Of a stretch of DNA of 64,000 nt, positions 55,991 to 64,000 are shown in pieces. The stretch comes from Escallonia rubra. Lineage: Eukaryota > Streptophyta > Magnoliopsida > Escalloniales > Escalloniaceae. Numbering within the stretch: the stretch's first letter is position 1; every line of letters starts with the position of its first letter. The notes under the pieces are model-generated. The model was given only the letters and a program-made list of their open reading frames with translations. It searched no databases and was not told the DNA's origin. The DNA is taken from NCBI GenBank assembly GCA_033065855.1, contig JAVXUO010003051.1:124001-188000 (forward strand). Direction: 5' to 3'. A program made the position numbers and the translations under genes.

Positions 55991-56966
55991 CATGGGCACG
56001 CATCATGAGAATGGTGCACGGGCGCGGCGACGAACGTCGCGGAGCAATACTTGATGACGTGCACGGGCGCGCGTCATGTGTCCCGAAGACGGGATGTGAG
56101 TTGAGTGTGCGTATCATAACAAGATAATGAATGCAACATGTAGTAATGACAAAGTCAGGAGTGATGGTATGCGGTCATCGGCGACGGTTCATTCGGCGGT
56201 AGCGCGCGACTTTGGGCGACGGGCATCGCGGGAGCGGTGCGCGGTCATGGATGACGGACGTCGTGAGGTTGATGTACGACAGACATCACGAGGTTGAAGT
56301 ACAAACGTCCGTAAACATCACGGAGGTGCAAAGACTCGAGAAAATAAGTACGCGCTGTGGGAAAGGCCATAGGCCAAAAATGGGGGGAAGGCCAATGCCA
56401 AGGCCCCTAAGAGGTCGAGGCTAACCCGCTGGGGAGGCCGAGGCCGACCCTAGGGGTGGCCAAGGCCAAATGGCCAACTCCAATGAAGGAGCCCAAGGCC
56501 ACTTCCCCCTTTCGATGAACTTCAGGCACGCCGACGGTAGGTGTTTTGATGGGCAATGACAAACCCGAAAGTTGCATTATGACGAGCGTGCTGCCAAGAA
56601 TCCTACCCACATGATGAACAGGGTGCCAGAATCACATACGAAACGTACGAAGTAAAAAAAGTGCAAAAAGAGGGGTGCACGAAGGGGTGAACCACCGGGG
56701 GAAAATGGCCAAGGCCAACCCCTCCTGGAGGCCGAGGCCGACCCCCTAGCCATGGGGAAGGCCGCGACCTACCCCCTGGGGCTGGCCAAGGCCATTTTCC
56801 CCTTGACCCCGTTTCTCCAAGTGCTCCGTCGGGTGATGTTTTTGGTGAAAAGGTTCTCGGGTGGTTTCGGTGTGACGAACGTGCTAGCGTGAGTGACGTT
56901 GATGTAAAATAATTCGTGACTAAGTCACACGTGAGGCGTGTGAACCAAAGAATGCACGTGACTTGG
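55991..56966 (-). repeat. Family-B LTR copy B3, inverted middle segment
   Basis: Reverse-complemented, this begins CCAAGTCACGTGCATTC and follows copy B4 from about 60,165 onward: GAAACCACCCGAG, GGCCTCGGCCTCC, TGGTAGGTGTTTTGATGGGCA (complement side), the CCTCACGACGTCCGTC units and GCTCCGCGACGTTCGTCGCC. It is therefore the continuation of 49,794-49,917 in the wrong orientation. Its ends carry CCAAG (at A2) and CATGG (at A1), the two target-site halves exchanged by inversion. Confidence 0.75.
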
Positions 56967-57647
56967 TGACACATGGTGGCCCTTGATGACACAAAGGAAA
57001 CCATGTGTGGCACTCGACTTGCTTCTTGCAAGAAGAGTCCGCCAACAAATCCCAACAATCTACAGCAAGCAATGCATCAACATTGCATAAAACAGTGCAC
57101 AAAGAAGTAAATTTCAACACAAGGGCAAAACGGTCCCAAATATTCTCATTACTTCAACATCATCGTTACAACTTACAGAAGGCTTTGTTTGCATCCACAG
57201 TGTGCAATCTAGCTAAACAGGCAGCTAAAACAAAGCAAGGGAATCTCGGGTATGGGTGTACATGTACTCCCATATAGTACCACTAAGAGGATTTTCCTAA
57301 GTGACAGTAGTAGACGTCACTATGTGCGAGGAATCATAGTGCCCCTTTTTAGAGAAATACAACTCGGAATGACTTGAAATTTTACAGGGAAATTTAAATA
57401 TATACAGGGTGATCTCCACCAAAATTGAGCAAAAACACACGCCTGGATCTTCAGATCTTCACGGTTGGATTTTGACGTGCACGGGCACTGCAATTGGGCG
57501 CGCGGGCACTGTGCTTGACGGGCGCATGGGCGCGAGACTTGAAGAACTTGTGAGGGTGCATGGGCGCGTGTTGGATGGGCGCAGGGGCACTATGCAGGAT
57601 GGGCACGGGGGCACGGTGCTAGGCGGGTGCAAGGGGCAGCCGTGACA
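56967..57647 (-). repeat. 3' LTR of A2 (681 bp)
   Basis: Minus-strand TGTCACGGCTGCC...CCATGTGTCA. It is nearly the same length as the A1 3' LTR and retains the 103-bp block lost from the A1 5' LTR. Confidence 0.88.
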
Positions 57648-57660
57648 TTCTCCCCCACTA
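57648..57660 (-). other. Polypurine tract of A2
   Basis: Minus-strand TAGTGGGGGAGAA adjoining the LTR start, identical in kind to A1. Confidence 0.85.
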
Positions 57661-57736
57661 GAGATGTTGACGCCCTCGTCAACTTCTACTTGTGGTAGGC
57701 TTCAATCTTGTCGGTGTAGGCTGACAAGTCTGCTTC

Positions 57737-60041
57737 TCATTCCCGAGTGTTCTCTTCGTCCATATATCCCTGCCACTTGACTAGGTACTCCTGATGGCGC
57801 TTGCGGGATGCTGTAATCACTCTATCGTTCAAAATAGCTTCAGTAACTCGCTTTTCTGCCGCTTTGGGTTTGAGACCTCGTCTCCTGATTTGGCCCCTGG
57901 AGGGGTCTACTGTGTCTTTATAGAATGGCTTCAACATGCTGACGTGAAAGACGGGATGGAGTTGGCGGCTCCACCAATTTGGCGGATCAACTTTTTAAGC
58001 CGTCTTGCCTATCTTCTTCACTATAGTCAGCGGTCCCTCATATTTATGCAAAAGACGAGAGTCTCTTCCCCTTAGAAATTTGCGATCTTGTGGCAGTAGC
58101 TTAACCATAACTTTGTCGCCCACTTTAAACTCATGAGATCTCCTGTTCTTGTCGGCGTGTTTCTTCATTCTTCTGGCTGCTTTCTCTAGGTAGGAGTGAG
58201 CTAGATCTATATTCTGCCTCCATTCTTCGCTGAAGCTTATGGCCCTTGGAGATTTTCCGGCGTTGGGGACATTTACCGTGTGGGGTAGTAACGGTTGTTG
58301 TCCATTCACAATCTCAAAAGCACTCTTCCCTGTCGAAGAGCTTTTGCGTGAGTTGAAACACAGCTGGGCAACATCCAGTAGCTTGACCCAATTTTTCTGT
58401 GTTGCATTGACAAAATGGCAGAGGTACTCTTCTAGCATGGAATTGAACCGCTCCGTCTGACCGTCTGATTCTGGATGATAACTTGAACTCATCAAAAGTT
58501 GGGATCCAAATAACTTAAAGAGTTCAGTCCAAAAGTTTCCAGTGAAGCGAGAGTCCCGATCACTGACAATGTCTTAAGGCATGCCCCAATACTTCACCAC
58601 ATACTTAAAGAAAAGTTGCGCTGTGTCTTCGGCTGAGCAATACTTGGGTGTTGCGATAAAGCTCGCATACTTGCTAAACCGATCAACGACAACAAGAATC
58701 ATGCCTAAGTCTTCAACCTTCGACAGACCAGTGATGAAATCCAACGACACACTCTCCCACGGTCTCTTGGGGATCGGCAGCGGTTGTAGTAACCCTGTTT
58801 CTTCTTACGCTCCACCTTATCCTGCTGACAAGTAAGGCATGTCTTCACATATTCCTGCACTCCATCCCCCATTTGGGGCCAGTAGTAACCTTGTTGAAGG
58901 AGAGCTAATGTTCTTTCTCCTCCGGCATGGCCTGCCCAAAGGGTGTCATGACATTCTCGAATCAATGTTCATCTCAGATCATCAACTCTGGGGACGTATA
59001 CCCATCGTCCTTTGGTCATAAGCAAACCATCTTCTTGCCGAAACTGTCAAGTTTTACCGCTCTCGATCAGTTTCAGCAGTTGTTGGGCAACTGGGTCCCT
59101 GGTAAGGGCCTTCCTGATCTTCTTTCCGATGTTGATGGCAACTCGGCTGTCTGCTCTAACAATAGCATTCATGGCCATCAATGCTACCTGATCTAGTTCG
59201 GCTCTCCTGCTGAGGGCGTCTGCTACGCTGTTGGTTGAGCCTGCCCTGTACTCGAGCATGAAGTTAAATTCTTCCAGAAGTTCCTGTCACCTGGCCTGTT
59301 TCGAGGTGAGCTTAGATTGACTCAAGAAGTGGCTCACAACAGTGTTGTATGTCCGCACTATGAAGCTTGAACCAAGCAGGTAGTGCCTCCAAACTCTGAG
59401 ACAATGCACTACCGCGAGTAATTCTTTCTCATGAGTCGTGTAGCGATGTTCTGCTTTGTTGAACTTCCTACTCTCATATGCCACCGTGTGGCATTCTTGC
59501 ATTAGAACCCCTCCTAATGCAAAGTCGGAAGCATCTGTATAAACTTCAAAGGACTTCGACACATCGGGGAGAGCAAGTACCGGATCTTCAGACATAGCCC
59601 GATTCATGGCCAAGAAGGCCGATTGACATTCCTTGGACCATTCCCAAACTTTGCTCTTTTTCATAAGTTTGGTTAGGGGATGGGCCATTCTCGAATAATC
59701 TCGAACAAATTTCCTATAATAGTTGGTCAATCCTAGGAAAGATCTCAGTTCTGAAACATTAGTTGGCGGCTGCCACTCCTGTATCACTTGAACTTTAGCT
59801 GAGTCCATCCTGATCTGACCCTGTTCTATCACATGGCCCAAGAATTTAATCTTGGTCTGGGCAAAGGTGCATTTCGACAGCCTCACATATAGCTCGTGCT
59901 CCCTCAGTCGGGTAAGCACCATCCTCAAGTGCTTCAGATGCTCGTCCAAGCTGGAACTGTAGATCACAATATCATCGAGATACACCACTACAAAATCGTC
60001 AATGTAGTCTCGCAAAACCTGATTCATCAAGGTGCAAAATG
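57737..60041 (-). pseudogene. A2 pol, C-terminal part (RT end to chromodomain)
   Basis: From 60,041 down: RT with MNQVLRDYIDDFVVVYLDDI, then RNase H (VYTDASDFALGGVLMQ, intact where A1 has a stop), integrase zinc finger (ECHDTLWAGHAGGERTL), core and GPL module, and the chromodomain ending NTRE and TGA at 57,737. Lesions include TGG to TGA near 59,284, CGA to TGA near 59,046, a one-base deletion near 58,800 and TAC to TAA near 57,993. The terminal TGA is at the same codon as in A1. Confidence 0.88.
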
Positions 60042-60339
60042 TGTTCCCAACCCATTTTGGTCATACCCAAGGGTCCACCAGGGGTCCCGCCTCACGCGAG
60101 CACATCAACATTGTCAACGATCAATTTTCCAACGTATCAAACCGGTCAGCGCCCGCACGCCCAAGACACGTCTTTTCCTCGCTTCACGTGCTTCGTACGC
60201 GACTTAGACATTTTTATTTCGCGTCGACGTAACTAACGCTAGCGCGATCGTCACGTCGAAACCACCCGAGCACCTTTTCACCAAAAAATGTCAACCGATG
60301 GCGTAACCGGAGCAACGGGGTCAACGGACAAAGGCCTTG

Positions 60340-60440
60340 GCCAACCCCATGGGGTAGGCCTCGGCCTCCTCCAAGGCCATGGGGTCGGCCTCGGCCTCCC
60401 CCAAGGCCATGGGGTCGGCCTCGGCCTCCCATGGGGGTTG
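60340..60440 (+). repeat. B4 block 1: GGCCTCGGCCTCC units, about 30 bp
   Basis: Three to four units of AAGGCCATGGGGTCGGCCTC type. Similar GGCCTCGGCCTCC sequence recurs at 60,700-60,770 and in copies B1 and B3. Confidence 0.85.
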
Positions 60441-60872
60441 GCCTTGGCCTTCCTCCCTCGGTTCTTCACTTTTTGTGCAAAGTCCTTTCCGTACTTTTTT
60501 CACTTCGTACGTTTCGTACATGACTTTAACACCTTGTTCGTCACATGGGTACGATTCATGTCGACATGCTCGTCGTAACGTAACTTTCGGATTTCCCATT
60601 GCTCATCAAAACACTTACCGTCGGTGCGCCTGAAGTTCACGGAAAGGGGGAGTGGCCTTGGCCTCCCTTCATGGGAGTTGGCCATTGGCCTTGGCCACTC
60701 CCTAGGGTCGGCCTCGGCCTCCCCAAGGGGTCGGCCTCGGCCTCCCCAGGGGTCATGGCCTTGGCCTTCCCCCAATGTTCGGCCTATGGTCTCCCCTCCC
60801 GCGCGCACTTATTTCCTCGAGTCTTCGCACCTCCGCGATGTTTACGAACGTCCGTACGTTAACCTGGCAACG

Positions 60873-61400
60873 TCCGTCGTGCCTCAACCTCGCGACGTCC
60901 GTCGTGCCTCAACCTCACGACGTCCGTTCGTGCATCAACCTCGCGACGTCCGTCGTGCATCAACCTCGCGACGTCCGTTCGTGCATCAACCTCGCGACGT
61001 CCGTCGTGCATCAACCTCGCGACCTCAACCTCACGACGTCCGTTCGTGCATCAACCTCGCGACGTCCATCGTGCATCAACCTCGCGACGTCCGTTCGTGC
61101 ATCAACCTCCCGACGTCCGTCGTGCATCAACCTCGCGACGTCCGTCGTGCATCAACCTCGCGACGTCCGTTCGTGCATCAACCTCGCGACGTCCGTCGTG
61201 CATCAACCTCGCGACGTCCGTCGTGCATCAACCTCGCGACGTCCGTTCGTGCATCAACCTCGCGACGTCCGTCGTGCATCAACCTCGCGACGTCCGTCGT
61301 GCATCAACCTCGCGACGTCCGTCGTGCATCAACCTCGCGACGTCCGTCGTGCATCAACCTCGTGACATCCGTTCGTGCATCAACTTCGTGACCTCCGTCG
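60873..61400 (+). repeat. B4 block 2: about 20 units of 25-26 bp
   Basis: The unit contains CGCGACGTCCGTCGTGCATC followed by AACCT, with one-base length variants (CCGTTCGTG). Open frames over it are repeat translation, not genes. Copy B3 has only about two such units. Confidence 0.95.
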
Positions 61401-61589
61401 TCTGTCACCGCACACCGCTCCCGCGATGCCCATCGCCCAAAGTCACGCATTATCACCGAATGACCCGTCACCGACGACCGCATACCATAACTACCAACTT
61501 TGTCATTACTATATGTTGCATTCATTATCTTGTTATGACAGGCACACTCAGCTCACATCTCGTCTTCGGGACACCCGATGCGCGCCCTT

Positions 61590-62230
61590 GCGCCATCGTC
61601 ATGATACGTGCCCCCGGCACCAACTGTTGCTCCGCGACGTTCTTCGCCGCGCCCTTGCACCATCGTCATGATACGTGCCCCCGGCACCAACTGTTGCTCC
61701 GCGACGTTCGTCGCCGCGCCCTTGCGCCATCGTCATGATACGTGCCCACGGCACCAACTGTTGCTTCGCAATGTTCGTCGCCGCGCCCTTGCGCCATCGT
61801 CATGATACGTGCCCACGGTACCAACTGTTGCTCCGCGACGTTCGTCGCCGCGCCCTTGCGCCATCGTCATGATACGTGCCCACGGTACCAACTGTTGTTC
61901 CGCGACGTTCGTCGCCGCGCCCTTGCGCCATCGTCATGATACGTGCCCACGGCACCAACTCTTGCTCCGCGACGTTCGTCGCCGCGCCTGCGTGCATTCT
62001 CATGATACGTGCCCCGGCACCAAGTATTGTCTCCGCGACGATCGTCGCCGTGCCTACGTGCATTCTCATGATACATTCCCCGACACCAAGTATTACTCCG
62101 CGACGTTCGTCGCCGCGCCCGTGCGCCAGTCTCATCATACGTGCCCCGGCACCAAATATTGCTCCGCGACGTTCGTCGCCGCACCACTTTCACAACACGT
62201 GCCCCAGGCACCAGGTATTGTCTCGTGCTA
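61590..62230 (+). repeat. B4 block 3: about nine units of 67 bp
   Basis: Units carry CATCGTCATGATACGTGCCC, GGCACCAACTGTTGCTCCGC and GACGTTCGTCGCCGCGCCC. The first six are exactly 67 bp apart; later ones are more diverged. Confidence 0.95.
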
Positions 62231-62267
62231 TAGGCACCGCGCTCATGCGCCACAATCATGTTGCATA

Positions 62268-62830
62268 CTACCGGGATGGGCTCACAACCTTATAGCCATC
62301 GCCGTCTCAATCACAAAGGGGCTTCGGCCTCATACCGGGATGGGCTCACAACCTTATAGCCATCGCCGTCTCAATCAAAAGGGGGGCTTCGGCCTCGTAC
62401 CGGGATGGGTTCACAACCTTATAGCCATCGCCGTCTCAATCAAAAGAGGGGCTTCGGCCTCGTACCGGGATGGGCTCACAACCGTATAGCCATCGCCGTC
62501 TCAATCAAAAGGGGGGCTTCGGCCTCATACCGGGATGGGCTCACAACCTTATAGCCATCGCCGTCTCAATCAAAAGGGGGGCTTCGGCCTCGTACCGGGA
62601 TGGGCTCACAACCTTATAGCCATCGCCGTCTCAATCACAAGGGGGCTTCGCCCTCGTACCGGGATGGGCTCACAATCTTATAGCCATCACCGTCTCAATC
62701 ACAAGGGGGCTTCGCCCTCGTACCGGGATGGGCTCACAACCTTATAGCCATCGCCGTCTCAATCACAAAGGGGCTTCGGCCTCTTACCGGGATGGGCTCA
62801 CAACCTCATAGCCATCGCCGTCACAGTCAC
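62268..62830 (+). repeat. B4 block 4: about nine units of 62-65 bp
   Basis: Units carry ACCGGGATGGGCTCACAACC, TTATAGCCATCGCCGTCTC and a GGGGCTTCGGCCTC tail. Copy B2 has about two related units near 41,250. Confidence 0.95.
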
Positions 62831-63288
62831 AGGGGGCTCCGACACAAGGACCCCTCGCCACAGACTCGGAGCACTGAGCTGCGACCATGTCCGCTCATGT
62901 TACTGTCGATCTTCGACACCACCAGGGCAATGACCCCCGGGTCACTTCGGGACGGGAGCAGGTCCTTGGAGGGCATCGCGCCTAGTCCGCCTGGCAGTTG
63001 GCTACAGGGGTAACCCTCACCACTGTCAGGTTATCTGCGCGTCTCTTGACGCACCTCATGGGATTCAGTAAGGGCTTGGATTGGTGGCTGGGGCAACGGG
63101 TTTACTCTGGCCATGCCGTCATGGTATGGTCAGTCTTCTCAGACAGGCAGAGCGACGCTATGCGAGGCAGGCAACGCGAATTTGGGAACCGGCAGTCCAA
63201 CGAAGAACTGGTATTTTGGGACCCCCTGGTGACGTGTCACTCCTGGGGGACGACATGTGGCACTTAATGACATAAGCACACTGTTTCC

Positions 63289-63296
63289 TATAAATA
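63289..63296 (+). promoter_or_regulatory. Putative LTR TATA box (TATAAATA)
   Basis: TATAAATAG stands about 360 bases before the LTR end, conserved in position in copy B1. It probably drives LTR transcription rightward. Confidence 0.55.
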
Positions 63297-63650
63297 GTGA
63301 ACTTTACAAATCAAACGGGGACTTCTTCTTCATTTTCACAAAAATCACTTTCTCACTCTAGAATTGGAGAGCTCTTGGATTCTAGAGAGAGAAACATAAA
63401 ATTGGACATAGCTTAAGATCGTAACATTGGACCTCGACTCGGACCCTAACTTGGACTATCGACTGCCGGCCCTGTTCGTCTTAGCCTTGCCTTCGCAGCA
63501 TTGCCATTCCTCACGGCCTGTCAAGGAAGCCTTGCTCTCAGCCCTTACTCCGTCCTTGCTGTCTCTCACTTTGCATACTTGGAAGTTGACACGGACTGCA
63601 GCCTTTGTGGCACCTCCACGTAAGTACGAACCCACTTTCCTTGGCATCAA

Positions 63651-64000
63651 AATGTTACCGGGGCGTTGGTCAAGCCGAACGGCATGACCAGGAACTCATA
63701 CGCACCGTATCTGGTGACACAAGTTGTCTTCACCTCATCACCTTCGGCGATTCGGACCTGCCAATACCCAGGCTTCAAGTCCAACTTGGTAAACACTCCC
63801 GCCCTACTAAGCTGATCAAAACAATCGGCAACTAAAGGGATAGGATACTTGTTCCGAATAGTCACATTGTTTAGCGCCCTGTAGTCCACACACATCCGCA
63901 AGGAACCATCTTGTTTCTTCTGAAAGAGGACTGGTGCACCATAAGGCGACTTCGCTGGAGTGATCAAACCCGCGTCTAGCAACTCTGTCAATTGTTTTCT
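63651..64000 (-). pseudogene. A2 RT N-terminal part, continuing beyond the window
   Basis: From the window end down to 63,651 the frame reads [20 protein letters not shown], then [35 protein letters not shown] and [11 protein letters not shown], the first half of the Gypsy RT. It is open over the whole stretch and is cut by B4. Confidence 0.9.

Larger units (their letters stand above)
60042..63650 (+). repeat. Family-B LTR copy B4, 3.6-kb solo LTR
   Basis: Starts TGTTCCCAACCCATTTTGG and ends CTTTCCTTGGCATCA, flanked by the perfect 5-bp duplication AAATG (60,037-60,041 and 63,651-63,655). It splits the A2 RT gene exactly between NAPVTF and MNQVL. There is no primer site, no second LTR and no coding domain: a solo LTR or an LTR-like non-autonomous unit. 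It is GC- and CpG-rich with four tandem-repeat blocks and a TATA-like box near its 3' end. Copy B1 has the same ends in 1.67 kb, so the length difference is mainly repeat expansion. Confidence 0.8.
56967..64000 (-). mobile_element. Chromodomain Gypsy element A2, interrupted by B4 and running off the window
   Basis: Second member of the A1 family on the opposite strand. The 3' LTR is at 56,967-57,647, pol runs upward to 60,041, then the family-B LTR B4 (60,042-63,650), then the RT N-terminal part to the window end. The 5' LTR, gag and protease are expected beyond 64,000. The 3' flank on the minus strand is CCAAG. Confidence 0.88.

Noticed and set aside
61590-62230. CRISPR-like look of regularly spaced repeats
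   Set aside because: Direct tandem units with no unique spacers, inside a plant LTR; the same applies to 60,873-61,400 and 62,268-62,830.
60624-62489. Open frames of 196-255 codons in 60.6-62.5 kb
   Set aside because: They only translate the 25-bp and 67-bp tandem repeats in several frames and have no domain.

Overview
This window is nuclear DNA from a flowering plant, almost certainly repeat-rich heterochromatin. The evidence is the set of element families present: Copia, Tat/Ogre-like and chromodomain Gypsy retrotransposons, CACTA and Mutator-like DNA transposons, Stowaway-type MITEs, a plant LINE, plant-mobile-domain/Ulp1 genes, a FAR1-like tail and a captured CLASSY-like fragment. The coding signal is mostly decayed by stops and frameshifts. 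The species cannot be named from what is visible. No tRNA, rRNA or CRISPR array was seen.

Layout. 1-1.3 kb: end of a dead Copia element. 2-3.7 kb: minus-strand Tat/Ogre-like fragment (LTR end, primer site, palindrome-rich leader). 4.7-11.1 kb: a MITE-like sequence split by a minus-strand chromovirus-like LTR element (4,973-10,856) whose two outer ends are both LTR 3' ends. 12.7-14.4 kb: long-TIR Mutator-like element with a perfect 9-bp target duplication. 16.1-16.9 kb: foldback element. 17.7-19.4 kb: copy of a GC-rich LTR family, here called family B. 20.0-20.3 kb: the one gene that looks like an intact host gene, a 107-aa zinc-ribbon protein on the minus strand. 20.7-24.7 kb: small TIR elements and a LINE remnant.

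25.3-44.1 kb: probably one old Tat/Ogre-like element of about 18.8 kb. It has two direct LTRs of about 1.3 kb, a primer site after the left one and a purine tract before the right one. It is filled with nested insertions: a 4.9-kb CACTA element carrying an inverted repeat of the 3' end of a CLASSY-type SNF2 gene (27.5-32.4 kb), MITEs in (TA)n tracts, a plant-mobile-domain pseudogene followed by an open Ulp1-like protease frame, an array of GTCCGCTACA hairpins, a Stowaway-type element, a FAR1-like C-terminal fragment and another family-B LTR. 44.1-49.0 kb is AT-rich with no convincing gene, followed by another chromovirus LTR fragment.

49.0-64.0 kb: a CACTA end cut by a family-B LTR. That LTR holds two head-to-head copies of one chromodomain Gypsy family, here called A1 (+) and A2 (-). 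The family-B segment between them is inverted, and the flanking target sites show this. A2 is in turn split by a 3.6-kb family-B LTR (60,042-63,650) with four different tandem-repeat blocks and a perfect 5-bp duplication.

Apart from the zinc-ribbon gene the genes do not form a pathway. The most interesting combination is transposon-borne: an inverted repeat of a gene for the RNA-directed DNA methylation machinery, which could act as a hairpin RNA source against the host silencing system. Family names A and B are local labels. Percent identities are by-eye estimates.
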